Assembly: GCA_013815325.1 (NCBI GenBank)
Contig: JACDGM010000004.1
Coordinates: forward strand, 1 to 64,000
Reading direction: 5' to 3'
Source: Chthoniobacterales bacterium
Lineage (GTDB): Bacteria; Verrucomicrobiota; Verrucomicrobiia; Chthoniobacterales; UBA10450
DNA: 64,000 nt
Shown here in pieces: positions 56,039 to 64,000 of this stretch; position 1 is the stretch's first letter, and the number at the start of each line of letters is the position of its first letter. Position numbers and translations under genes: made by a program. Under the pieces are notes generated by a model. The model was given only the letters and a program-made list of their open reading frames with translations. It ran no database searches and was not told the origin of the DNA.

Positions 56039-56140
56039 TAAAGATTTATCGCCTGCCGAGGCGCGCTTGGTTACTCAAAAAATTCCTAACAATGTTGATG
56101 AAAGTCCAGCTAAAAACGAATCAGACACTTCGCGGCAAAG

Positions 56141-56318
56141 TTAAAAAATTACCTGCATGCGCAAGAGCACTTCGTCGAATTCGGTATCGCCGAACTGTGG
56201 ATGAGCGGCGCGGAAATCCACAGGTGTGAACGTAATCGGCCATCAGCTTAGTGGAGTCGCCGTGAATGTAATAGTTGAGTCCGGCGGTAATGGAATGGAT
56301 GCTCTCATCGATATTCCT
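56141..56318 (-). pseudogene. Broken duplicate of the OprP-like porin 3' end
   Basis: The minus strand repeats the last about 55 residues of the porin at 56797. IHSITAGLNYYIHGDSTKLM matches IHSLTGGLNYYIHGDDIKLM. After a 2-base deletion at the TWSD position the frame changes and DFRAAHPQFGDTEFDEVLLR with MQVIF parallels DFRAANPQFGDDQFDEVILR with LQLMF. Nothing upstream of this segment matches. It is a relic of a second porin copy. Confidence 0.85.
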
Positions 56319-56368
56319 TACCAGCTTTTCGTAACAAACGACAAGTACGCATGCGCCGGTCAACACGG

Positions 56369-56796
56369 ATGAATTCCAAAAGAATATCTAAACGGATTGT
56401 CGCGGTTGTTGTTGCGTTAGCCTCCTTTATTCAGGATGAGACCGCCGCCGCCAAGGAAAACGACGAAAATCAAGCGATACCGTTGTTTGACGATGGCGTA
56501 ATCCTTCGGATTCCAGTCAAAATGTTCGACGAAATACTCTATTTCGTCGTTGATACCGGGAGTAGCATCTCGATGCTCGATAGCAAGTATAGAGAGCCTC
56601 GCTGCGCCACCGTTTCACATTAAGGAATCGGATACGTTGGGGGGCAAAGCTCGTCCCGCAATTGGCCGAACAGTTCAAACATCTTGGCACGAGCTTCAAT
56701 ATCGCTGCGGAAGGATCGACCACGGGTATCGCTGCGATTACGTTCGGGAGCCAGCCGCGCCTTTGCAGCCTCGCAAGCTGGCAAAAGGTTTTGGCC
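56369..56796 (+). pseudogene. Retropepsin-like aspartyl protease remnant
   Basis: The ATG at 56369 starts a signal-like N-terminus (ISKRIVAVVVALASFIQDET) and a catalytic motif YFVVDTGSSISMLDS (Asp62-Thr-Gly). The frame shifts near 56590 and the homologous text continues as IESLAAPPFHIKESDTLGG in another frame, then decays. There is no second lobe. It lies between the broken porin copy and the intact porin, so all three are probably relics of one duplication. The upstream gap 56039-56140 shows no gene. Confidence 0.65.
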
Positions 56797-58254
56797 TTAG
56801 AACATCAACTGCAGGCGCAGGATGACTTCGTCGAACTGATCATCGCCAAACTGTGGGTTTGCAGCGCGGAAATCCGACCAGGTGTGAATGTAGTTGGCCA
56901 TCAACTTGATATCGTCGCCGTGGATGTAGTAGTTGAGCCCACCGGTGAGGGAGTGGATGCCGTCGTTGCCTTTTTGCCCCGGATTTAAATCCTGCCACTG
57001 AACCGCAGCTTGAAGCTTCTTCGGGATGATGAAATAGCTTCCCTGAACATAGTATCCGTTCGTCGTAAAGTTGGCGAACCCCGGTGGGACGCCGTTTACC
57101 GTGCGACCGTTCACGTCTTCCTGGAGGTATTCACCGATTAGATCAAACGGACCCAGTTTGAGCCAGGCGTCCACACTCCATGCCGTCCTTTCATCCGCCC
57201 CGGGCAGGACGAATGACGAGAGGGAACCGTCGTCGTTGACCAGCAGATTGCCCGTTTGTGAGATATTTGTGCCCTTGTCGTCGCGGCTGTTGAGGACATC
57301 GCCGCCCAGCTTCAGACTGGAATCCTGACCGAAGAGTTTGCCTTTGAACGGCTGGAGCTCCAGCCGCCCGACATACATGAAGTTGTTGTTGTCGTTGTTC
57401 GTCGTGTTGCGTCCGTTTCCGTTAAAGATGCCGCCGTAATAGGTCACGAGATCTTTCTGTTCCGGCCACACATTCGTCAGCGGCTTGCCCCAGAGTTGCA
57501 CACCGATCTGCCGCTCCGGCGTGATTGCGCCGGTGGGCAAGCTTCGTTCGATCGTGAAAATCTTCGTGTCGGGCGTGAGTTGCTCCAAACCAAAGGGCGC
57601 TTTGTACTGGCCGACTTTGATGTTCGCTTCCGCAATCGCATGCCAGTTGACAAAGATGTCCGTGCCGGAGAACTCCGTGCGCGTGGAATTTGAGACAGTC
57701 GTCGTCTTGCCGGTTATCACATCGACAGACTTCAGTGCCGTGATGGCGGCATCGCTTTGCTCGAAGTCACCTTCAATTTTGAAATCGAACTGCTCCGCAA
57801 ACTCGCCGCTCAGATTGATGCGCGCCCGGCGCAGACGGAACCGGTCTTTTAGCGCCGTCGAACCAAAGCGGCCTTCGAAAGCGGAGACATCGCCATCCTC
57901 AAAATTCACTTGGATGAATCCGCCGAGCGTGAGCTTGAATTCCGGACCGGCCGGGTGCACGTCGACTGGCGGCGGCAGCGGCGCGCTGAAGATGGCTTTG
58001 TTGCCATTGCCGGCGGTTGCTTTGTTTTCGGTTTCGGGCAGCACCGGAGCGAACGGGCTCTTCTTCGCCTTGAGTTCCTGCACTTCGCGCTCCAACTCGC
58101 CATTGCGTTGTTGCAATTGATCGACCGACCGCTCCAATTTTTGGAGCCGATCGGCTTCGGAGGCGGCCTGCGCCGAAAGCGGCAGCGCCGCGAGCAAAAT
58201 ACTTCCAGCCAGGCTCGCGCCTGCTGTCCTTAAGATGAATCTGTTGATAAACAT
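56797..58254 (-). CDS. OprP/OprO-like outer-membrane porin
   Basis: A 485-residue outer-membrane beta-barrel protein of the phosphate-selective porin O/P family. The Met at 58254 is chosen over an upstream one because it follows GGAGAAAACA and begins the signal peptide (FILRTAGASLAGSILLAALP, cleavage after AQA). A short coiled coil (DRLQKLERSVDQLQQRNGEL, residues about 33-65) precedes the barrel, as in several verrucomicrobial and planctomycetal porins. Barrel landmarks are FKLTLGGFIQVNFEDGD, FRLRRARINLSGEFAEQFDF, NIKVGQYKAPFGLEQLTP and the C-terminal FDEVILRLQLMF with terminal Phe. Phosphate specificity is family precedent only. It is monocistronic as far as visible. Confidence 0.9.
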   Translation of the reverse strand: MFINRFILRTAGASLAGSILLAALPLSAQAASEADRLQKLERSVDQLQQRNGELEREVQELKAKKSPFAPVLPETENKATAGNGNKAIFSAPLPPPVDVHPAGPEFKLTLGGFIQVNFEDGDVSAFEGRFGSTALKDRFRLRRARINLSGEFAEQFDFKIEGDFEQSDAAITALKSVDVITGKTTTVSNSTRTEFSGTDIFVNWHAIAEANIKVGQYKAPFGLEQLTPDTKIFTIERSLPTGAITPERQIGVQLWGKPLTNVWPEQKDLVTYYGGIFNGNGRNTTNNDNNNFMYVGRLELQPFKGKLFGQDSSLKLGGDVLNSRDDKGTNISQTGNLLVNDDGSLSSFVLPGADERTAWSVDAWLKLGPFDLIGEYLQEDVNGRTVNGVPPGFANFTTNGYYVQGSYFIIPKKLQAAVQWQDLNPGQKGNDGIHSLTGGLNYYIHGDDIKLMANYIHTWSDFRAANPQFGDDQFDEVILRLQLMF

Positions 58255-58444
58255 TGTTTTCTCCTGGTTTCTGACGTTTTCGGGGAATTGGCTCCCACTC
58301 AATGCGACGGAAGCTAGAAAATGATTGTGACAGCCGTATGACGGACGCGTAACGATTCCGAAAACTTTGCTGCCGAAGAGGCGACGATTCTTTTGTAATA
58401 AAACGCGCGCCCCCTGACTTTACTTAACCAGGATCGACCTTCCG

Positions 58445-58996
58445 ATGGATCGCGACAAACAAAGCCTTCGATTTCTCAGTCTGCTCCGGCCGATCGAGGG
58501 CGACCTCGAAAATTACTCGCGCCGGATGGTTTTTGATCGGCGCGATTTCGAAGATGCGCTGCAAAACGCCGTGCTTCGCGCCTTTCGCGCCTTCGATCGC
58601 TATCACGATGACGCCAGTTTTCGCGCCTGGATGTTTAAGATTTTGACGAACGAAATCTTTACGATAAATCGCAAACGCGGCCGGGTGATGGAGTTCGAGG
58701 TCGCGGTCGAACCGGAGGAGATGGAAGAGTTCGCCGTCCTCAATTTTTCCGGCGAAACCCCGATTTCGTGGGAGACCCTGGCCGATGCACTCGAGGAAGA
58801 AATGCTCGCCGGCTTGCAAAGCCTGAACGACTCCGAGCGCTCCGTCTTGCTCATGCGCGCGATCGGCGACTTGCGTTATCGCGAGATCAGCGAATGCCTC
58901 GGAATTCCGCTCGGAAGCGTGATGGGCCATCTGTCGCGAGCCCGTCAAAGAATGCGCGACATCATTTTGCGTTCGCGCCGGAGATCATCCTTATGA
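58445..58996 (+). CDS. ECF-type RNA polymerase sigma factor
   Basis: A 183-residue sigma factor of the extracytoplasmic-function class. Region 2 is visible at about residues 20-90 (FEDALQNAVLRAFRAFDRYH, FRAWMFKILTNEIFTINRKR) and region 4 at about 120-175 (LNDSERSVLLMRAIGDLRYR and EISECLGIPLGSVMGHLSRA). It is translationally coupled to its anti-sigma gene by an ATGA overlap. It probably controls the genes that follow, and possibly itself, in response to an envelope signal; no promoter consensus could be confirmed in the 190-bp upstream gap. Confidence 0.93.
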   Translation: MDRDKQSLRFLSLLRPIEGDLENYSRRMVFDRRDFEDALQNAVLRAFRAFDRYHDDASFRAWMFKILTNEIFTINRKRGRVMEFEVAVEPEEMEEFAVLNFSGETPISWETLADALEEEMLAGLQSLNDSERSVLLMRAIGDLRYREISECLGIPLGSVMGHLSRARQRMRDIILRSRRRSSL

Positions 58997-59760
58997 AATG
59001 TGCCGAAGCCAGAAAGCTGCTCCAGCTTTACCTCGATTCGGAACTCGACTCGAAAAACAGCTTTGAAGTGGCTGAGCATTTGGAGCTTTGCGCGGAGTGC
59101 GCCGGGCTCTTCGAGGCGGAGGAAAAATTCGCAGGACGGCTGGGCAAATTTTTGCGCCACGGTTCGCGCACGGCTTCGCTGTGGAGGCAAATCGAGTCAC
59201 AGGTCGAGCCTGCGCGTTCACCAGCTCGCTTGTTCCCGTTCTCGTGGTTCGCCGCGGCAGCTGCGATCGTCCTGTTGTTTGCAGGCGGGTTGGTTTGGAC
59301 CAAAGCTCAACCGTTCGATTTGGCGAAAGCCGCGGGCGAATGCCATAACGCTTATGTGCACCGGCTTGCTGCGCCGGAGTTCACTGGCGCGGTTCCACGC
59401 GAGATAGAAAAGGAGTTCGGGAGCGAACTGGATGTTGCCGCTTTCACCTATCATCCGGCGGCGGCCGGATTCAGTTCCCGTGGCTCGCGATTCTGCCATA
59501 TCACGAACGTCCCATGCGCGCTCATCATGGGCGATGTCGGCAAAGTTCCCGTCTCCGTCATTGTCTTTGAAAAAGCCAAGCTCGCGCAGTTTCCGCAAGC
59601 CCGAGAGAGGCTTGCTTCCGGCGATTCGGTGGTTTGCGGCCGCAGCGGCCGTTACCACTTCGCGCTGCGCGTGGTGGATAGTCACGTCGTCTGCGTTGTC
59701 GCCGAAGCGCCCCAGTCTGTCGTCGAAGACCTGGCCAAGTCGGTAACCGATGGCGCTTGA
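58993..59760 (+). CDS. Membrane anti-sigma factor with zinc-binding N-terminus
   Basis: A 255-residue protein. An open frame extends upstream, but the ATG at 58993, overlapping the sigma stop, gives KCAEARKLLQLYLDSELDSK and the zinc anti-sigma motif HLELCAEC (His29, Cys33, Cys36; Cys3 may be the fourth ligand). One membrane helix follows at about 84-102 (WFAAAAAIVLLFAGGLVW). The periplasmic domain of about 150 residues contains two cysteine pairs (GSRFCHITNVPC; VVCGR, VVCVV), suggesting redox or metal sensing. It would hold the sigma factor at the membrane until stress. The signal is not known. Confidence 0.9.
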   Translation: MKCAEARKLLQLYLDSELDSKNSFEVAEHLELCAECAGLFEAEEKFAGRLGKFLRHGSRTASLWRQIESQVEPARSPARLFPFSWFAAAAAIVLLFAGGLVWTKAQPFDLAKAAGECHNAYVHRLAAPEFTGAVPREIEKEFGSELDVAAFTYHPAAAGFSSRGSRFCHITNVPCALIMGDVGKVPVSVIVFEKAKLAQFPQARERLASGDSVVCGRSGRYHFALRVVDSHVVCVVAEAPQSVVEDLAKSVTDGA

Positions 59761-59807
59761 TTCTCGCGTTCCAGAAAAACAAACGTCCTAACGAAAAATA
59801 ACTCGCA

Positions 59808-60302
59808 ATGAACAAACGAAACCTCCTCCTTACCGTGAGCGCCGCGCTGCTCGTCAGCGGATGTGCCTGGGCGGGGCCAACCGTCGTGAACGCGCCAGTG
59901 GGGCCACGTCCGCCGGGTTTGCTCGAAGACGGGTATGCCGGGTTTTTGACGGTTTATAGCGCGACTGAGCAGCACCGAGACGGCGACAACACCTACGCCA
60001 ACGTGCACACCGACTATCAAATCCATACGCCCGATGGGCACCTGTTTAAGCAAGTGAGCAACTCCCTGGGCCCGAGGAGCGAAATACCGGTCACCGTAAA
60101 ACTGCCCAAAGGCTTTTACTCGGTCGTGGCACAATCCGAGACCATGGGCGCGGTCACCATTCCCGTGGTCGTTGGGACAGGAAAGACGACCGAACTTCAT
60201 CTGGAAAGAGAGAAGGATTGGAGGCGGGTCGCGGTCAACGCGCGGGAATCTGATCTCGTTCGCCTGCCCAATGGACAAATCATCGGTTACCGCGGTCGTT
60301 AG
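59808..60302 (+). CDS. Small lipoprotein ahead of the RND pump genes
   Basis: A 164-residue predicted lipoprotein: NLLLTVSAALLVSGC gives a lipobox with Cys19. The mature part reads APVGPRPPGLLEDGYAGFLT and has a beta-sandwich look (TDYQIHTPDGHLFKQVSN, PVTVKLPKGFYSVVAQSE). I do not recognise a named family. It lies 47 bp after the anti-sigma gene and 30 bp before the RND pump gene, so it probably belongs to the same operon and stress response. No exact 9-mer occurs, only a TCGTTAGGG variant at the stop codon. Confidence 0.75.
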   Translation: MNKRNLLLTVSAALLVSGCAWAGPTVVNAPVGPRPPGLLEDGYAGFLTVYSATEQHRDGDNTYANVHTDYQIHTPDGHLFKQVSNSLGPRSEIPVTVKLPKGFYSVVAQSETMGAVTIPVVVGTGKTTELHLEREKDWRRVAVNARESDLVRLPNGQIIGYRGR

Positions 60303-60332
60303 GGCGATTCGTTAAAGAGACTTCTCGCTCCG

Positions 60333-63300
60333 ATGGTTAAGGCCGCGCTCAAGAATCCCTACGCGGTCATCGTGCTCGCGCTGGCCATTCTCGTCATCGG
60401 GTTGATGGCGATCTCGAAGTTGCCCACGGATATTTTGCCGACCTTCAGAACGCCGGCGGTGCAGGTCGTCACGTTTTATCCCGGCATGCCGGCGGAGGTG
60501 ATGGAAAAAGACATCACCTCGCGCATCGAGCGCTGGACCGGACAGTCCAACGGCATCGCGCGGCAGGAAGCAAAATCGATGGTCGGCATCAGCATCGTGA
60601 AAGATTATTTCCGCGAAGACATCGATCCGAACACCGCCATGTCGCAGGTCACCTCGCTGGCGATGAGCGATCTCTTTTATCTGCCACCGGGCACGATCCC
60701 GCCGATGGTGATGCCGTTCGATCCGACGGCGTCGATCCCGCTTGCGCTCATCGCGGTCTCCAGCCCGACCTTCGACGAGACGAAGCTCTACGACGTCGCT
60801 TATTTCGATTTACGCAACCGCTTGCAATCGATCAACGGCGTGATCGCGCCGGCAGTTTATGGCGGCCGCTTGCGGCGCATCATGGCCTACGTCGATCCGC
60901 TGAAAGCGCAGGCGCACGGACTGGCGCCGCTCGATGTGATCAACGCAATCCGCGATTTCAACGTCATGATTCCAACCGGCAACGCGAAGTTCGGCGCGCT
61001 CGATTATCAGATCAATGCCAATGGCATGGTGCCAAAAGTGGCCGAGCTGAATGACCTTCCGCTCCGCGTCGGCAACGGGCCGCCCACTTACATCCGCGAT
61101 GTCGCGAAGGTCGAGGATTCGCACCAAATCCAGACGAACATCGTGCGCATCGAGGGCAAGCGGCAGGTCTATATCCCGATTTATCGCCAGCCTGGCGCCA
61201 ATACCATCGCCGTCGTCGATGGGATCAAAGCGCAGCTCAAGCCGATCCTCGAGCGGATCAAAGGAATCAACCTCGATGTCGTGATGGATCAGTCCGTTTA
61301 CGTGCGCGAGGCGATCCGCAACCTCGTCCAAGAGGCGATCATCGGATTCCTGCTCGCGGCGGCGATGGTCTTCATTTTCCTGGGCAGCGCGCGACCAATG
61401 CTCATCGTGCTGATTGCGCTGCCGCTCGCGTGTCTCGGCTCGTTGATCGGTTTGTATTTTACGGGCGAAACACTGAACGCGATGACGCTCGGCGGCGTTG
61501 CGGTCGTAATTGGGTTGCTCATCGACGAGTCGATTGTCGTCCTCGAAAACACCGCGCGCCATTTGCATCTGGGCGAGACGCCGTTTCAGGCCGCACTCGA
61601 CGGCGCGGGCGAAGTGATGCGGCCGCTGACGATCGTCACCGTGACCATCTCGGTCGTGTTTTTCCCGATCATCTTCATAAGCGGCATCGGGAAATTCCTC
61701 TTCACGCCATTGGCTAAAGCGGTGATCTTTGCCATCTGGACGAGCCGTCTCCTCGCCGCCACGCTCGTGCCAGTCTGCGCCGCGAAGTTTTTCAAACCCA
61801 CGCCGGTGGTGCGCGAGCATGCAGACGAGACGGGGCGGTTCGCGCGCCTGCGCGGTCGCTACCTGCGCGCGCTCGCAGACGTGCTGCGGCGGCGGTGGCT
61901 CGTGCTCGGCGCAACGGCCCTCGTTTTCCTCGTCTCCATGATCCTTTTCAAATTCATCGGTGCCGAACTCTTCCCCCAGACCGATGCCGGACAATTCACA
62001 ATCAAAGTCCGCGGCACAACTGGACTGCGGGTGGAAAGAACTGAGGACTTGGTGGCGGGAGTCGAGAAAGTGATTACCTCGACCATCCCGCAGAGCGATC
62101 GCAAGCTCGTCATCTCGAACATCGGCGTGCTCCTCGATTGGCCGGCCGCTTACACGCCCAACTCCGGTTCACAGGACGCGTTCGTTCTCGTGCAACTGAC
62201 CGATCATCACGCGCGCTCGACCTTTTCCTACGTGGACGAGCTGCGCAGAAAACTGCCGCAGAAATTTCCCGGCGCCGAGTTCGACTTCGAGACCGGCGGC
62301 ATGCTCACGGCGGCGCTCAACGGCGGTCTGCCCTCGCCGATCAACGTCCAGATTGAAGGCAACAAACTCGAAGTCGCGCACGACATCGCGGAAAAGATCA
62401 AGCGTTACGCGGAGACGGTGCCGGGCGCGGTGGATGTGCGGATTCAGCAGCGGCTGGACGCGCCGGAGATCAATGTCGATGTGGACCGCGTGAAGGCGGC
62501 GCAGGTCGGGCTCACGCAGCAGGAGATCGTCAAGAACATCGTCACCGCGCTCAATAGTTCGACGAACTTTGCGCCCTCGTTCTGGATCGATCCCAAAAAC
62601 GGCAATCACTACCTGATCGGCGCGCAGTATCCCGAATCCGACATTCGCTCGATCAACACCGTCCTCGACATCCCGATCACCGGCAATAAACAGCCGGTAC
62701 CGATCCCGCTGCGCACGGTTGCGACCTTTTCGCGCGGGACCGCTTATTCCGAAATCAACCACCTCGACATCACGCGCGTGACCGATCTCTTCGTCAACGT
62801 GCGCGGGCGCGATGTCGCTGCCGTCGCGGCCGACATCGAGCGCTTCATCGGCAAAATCCAAAATGACCGCGCGCAAGTGCCGGAGGGTTACAACATCGCG
62901 ATGCGCGGTGAAGTGAAATCGATGCACGATTCGTTCAAGTCGCTCGGGTTCGGGTTCCTCCTCGCGGTTGTGCTCGTCTATCTCGTGATGATCGTGCAGT
63001 TCCGGTCGTTTCTCGATCCGTTCATCGTCATGTTTGCCGTGCCGCTGGGCTTGATCGGGGTGGCCTGGATGCTGTTTCTCACCCACACCTATTTGAGTAT
63101 CCAGTCGGTCATGGGCAGCATCATGATGGTCGGCATCGTGGTGAGTTTCAGCGTCCTGCTGGTGGATTTTGCCAACCGTATCCTGGCCGAGGCGGCGGAA
63201 AAACGTGAACGCAAGACGCCGCGCGACGCAATCGTGGAAGCGGCCGGGATTCGGCTGCGCCCGATTTTGATGACCGGCATTGCCGCGGTCCTCGGTCTCA

Positions 63301-63446
63301 CGCCGATGGCGATTTTTGGCGGCGCAAACATCCCGCTAGCGCGCGCGGTGGTGGGAGGAATTCTGGCTGCCCTCGTGCTCGTGCTCTTCGTCGTGCCCGT
63401 GCTCTACGTCTTGTTCAAACGCGAAACGCAAACTGCGACTGCATGA
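60333..63446 (+). CDS. RND-family efflux pump inner-membrane protein
   Basis: A 1037-residue resistance-nodulation-division transporter of usual length. It starts with the first helix (PYAVIVLALAILVIGLMAIS) and the porter-domain opening KLPTDILPTFRTPAVQVVTF. The central helices include IGFLLAAAMVFIFLGSARPM and VVIGLLIDESIVVLENTARH, where acidic residues on helix 4 serve proton coupling. The second half repeats the pattern (GFGFLLAVVLVYLVMIVQFR; MVGIVVSFSVLLVDFANRIL). Heavy-metal (CusA-like) or drug (AcrB-like) specificity cannot be decided; no methionine copper relay is obvious. It overlaps the fusion protein gene by ATGA and works with it and an unseen outer-membrane channel. Confidence 0.95.
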   Translation: MVKAALKNPYAVIVLALAILVIGLMAISKLPTDILPTFRTPAVQVVTFYPGMPAEVMEKDITSRIERWTGQSNGIARQEAKSMVGISIVKDYFREDIDPNTAMSQVTSLAMSDLFYLPPGTIPPMVMPFDPTASIPLALIAVSSPTFDETKLYDVAYFDLRNRLQSINGVIAPAVYGGRLRRIMAYVDPLKAQAHGLAPLDVINAIRDFNVMIPTGNAKFGALDYQINANGMVPKVAELNDLPLRVGNGPPTYIRDVAKVEDSHQIQTNIVRIEGKRQVYIPIYRQPGANTIAVVDGIKAQLKPILERIKGINLDVVMDQSVYVREAIRNLVQEAIIGFLLAAAMVFIFLGSARPMLIVLIALPLACLGSLIGLYFTGETLNAMTLGGVAVVIGLLIDESIVVLENTARHLHLGETPFQAALDGAGEVMRPLTIVTVTISVVFFPIIFISGIGKFLFTPLAKAVIFAIWTSRLLAATLVPVCAAKFFKPTPVVREHADETGRFARLRGRYLRALADVLRRRWLVLGATALVFLVSMILFKFIGAELFPQTDAGQFTIKVRGTTGLRVERTEDLVAGVEKVITSTIPQSDRKLVISNIGVLLDWPAAYTPNSGSQDAFVLVQLTDHHARSTFSYVDELRRKLPQKFPGAEFDFETGGMLTAALNGGLPSPINVQIEGNKLEVAHDIAEKIKRYAETVPGAVDVRIQQRLDAPEINVDVDRVKAAQVGLTQQEIVKNIVTALNSSTNFAPSFWIDPKNGNHYLIGAQYPESDIRSINTVLDIPITGNKQPVPIPLRTVATFSRGTAYSEINHLDITRVTDLFVNVRGRDVAAVAADIERFIGKIQNDRAQVPEGYNIAMRGEVKSMHDSFKSLGFGFLLAVVLVYLVMIVQFRSFLDPFIVMFAVPLGLIGVAWMLFLTHTYLSIQSVMGSIMMVGIVVSFSVLLVDFANRILAEAAEKRERKTPRDAIVEAAGIRLRPILMTGIAAVLGLTPMAIFGGANIPLARAVVGGILAALVLVLFVVPVLYVLFKRETQTATA

Positions 63447-64000
63447 AGCCAGAGGTATCACGCAAAGGGCGCCAAGGTCGCAAAGGATCCGAGGTTTGGA
63501 GTTTTCCTTCGCGTCCTTTGCGTGAGCTAATTCTTTGCTGCTTTCTGCTCGCAAGTGCGCTTCTGCAAACCGGCTGCGGCAGGTCCAGCGGCCCGGCGGC
63601 GCCGGGCGCGTTCGTTCAAACCATTCATCCAAAGCGCGGCCAGATTGTGCGCCAAGTCACGCTCCCCGGCAATGTGATGGCTTACCAGGAAGCAATACTC
63701 TACGCCAAGGTCGATGGTTATCTGAAAACGGTCAGTGTGGATAAAGGCGATAGCGTGAAGGAAGGCGACCAGCTCGCCGAAATCGAAGCGCCCGAGATGC
63801 TGGCCGATCTCATCAAGGTCAAGGCGGAAGCCGAAGCGGCGCAGCTCGATTACAAGCGCGTGACCGCGGCGCAAAAAAAGGCTTCGGATTTGGTGATGCC
63901 GCAAACAGCCGATGCGGCGAAAGCGAAAGCGGACGTCGCCATCGCGGGAGTGCAGCGCATCGAGACGCTGCTCAACTACGCGCAGATCACCGCGCCGTTC
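63443..64000 (+). CDS. RND membrane fusion protein, 3' truncated by window
   Basis: An open frame of 186 codons running off the end of the window. It begins with the ATG overlapping the pump stop (ATGA). A lipobox (LLASALLQTGC) lies about residues 35-45. The typical adaptor text follows: KRGQIVRQVTLPGNVMAYQE, AKVDGYLKTVSVDKGDSVKE (lipoyl half-domain), LAEIEAPEMLADLIK, and a coiled-coil arm (VKAEAEAAQLDYKRVTAAQK) up to LLNYAQITAPF. It links the pump to the outer-membrane channel. The first about 25 residues are encoded by a palindromic repeat (63459-63526), so the true start could be a TTG near 63520. Confidence 0.9.
   Translation, partial: MKPEVSRKGRQGRKGSEVWSFPSRPLRELILCCFLLASALLQTGCGRSSGPAAPGAFVQTIHPKRGQIVRQVTLPGNVMAYQEAILYAKVDGYLKTVSVDKGDSVKEGDQLAEIEAPEMLADLIKVKAEAEAAQLDYKRVTAAQKKASDLVMPQTADAAKAKADVAIAGVQRIETLLNYAQITAPF
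63459..63526. repeat. Palindromic CACGCAAAGG repeat at the start of the fusion protein gene
   Basis: Left arm CACGCAAAGGGCGCCAAGGT with CGCAAAGGA, right arm TCCTTCGCGTCCTTTGCGTG. Repeats of this CACGCAAAGG-type are common as intergenic elements in bacterial genomes; here the unit lies between the pump stop and the lipobox and is read as the N-terminus RKGRQGRKGSEVWSFPSRPL. Confidence 0.75.

Overview
The window looks like a GC-rich, soil-type Gram-negative chromosome. The best fit is a Verrucomicrobiota relative (Chthoniobacterales-like), with Acidobacteriota as the alternative. The reasons are the long array of ADOP-type orphan permeases, the large secreted subtilase-like proteins, an autotransporter-associated beta-strand protein and the weak or absent Shine-Dalgarno sequences at many genes. 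The assignment is an inference from gene content; no rRNA or other decisive marker is present.

Layout. (1) 1-34.1 kb: thirteen consecutive plus-strand ADOP/MacB-type ABC permease genes (the first cut by the window edge), with no ATPase or membrane fusion gene among them. The array also holds a frameshifted and truncated permease pseudogene and two chimeric genes made by recombination with permease ends: an aspartyl protease carrying a permease N-terminus and an esterase N-terminus carrying a permease C-terminus. Several families of palindromic intergenic repeats sit in the larger gaps. (2) 34.1-43.2 kb: a decayed histidine kinase, two divergent secreted subtilase-like proteins whose catalytic His position is Glu, and typA/bipA. 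(3) 43.2-45.0 kb: an autotransporter-associated repeat protein. (4) 45.1-56.0 kb: a complete selenocysteine island. It holds a small CxxU Rdx-type selenoprotein, the tRNA-Sec gene, selD (itself with an in-frame UGA), selA and selB on the plus strand. Facing it are a Sec-containing formate dehydrogenase alpha subunit, its Fe-S subunit, an NrfD-type membrane subunit and a YfdC/FocA-type formate channel. All three UGA codons are followed by a stable hairpin at SECIS distance. The tRNA and the small selenoprotein are easily missed, and selD and fdhA are split or shortened by UGA in naive ORF calling. (5) 56.1-58.3 kb: an OprP-like porin, a broken copy of its 3' end and a decayed aspartyl protease between them. 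(6) 58.4-64.0 kb: an ECF sigma/anti-sigma pair, a lipoprotein, an RND efflux pump and the start of its membrane fusion protein, which runs off the window.

The most unusual signal at whole-window scale is a non-palindromic 9-mer, GCCTAACGA (reverse complement TCGTTAGGC). I count about 56 exact copies by eye in both orientations, against roughly 0.5 expected by chance. It occurs in all reading frames and forces rare codons, and it supplies stop codons, so it appears to be selected as DNA. It is patchy: none were seen at 33-42.6 kb or after 56.0 kb. It behaves like a DNA-uptake or chromosome-architecture word, but its function is unknown.

Functionally, the selenium genes make selenophosphate (SelD), Sec-tRNA (SelA acting on the local tRNA) and deliver it (SelB), largely to serve the adjoining formate dehydrogenase module, which is supplied by its formate channel. 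The permease array is probably the product of repeated duplication, with ongoing recombination and decay.
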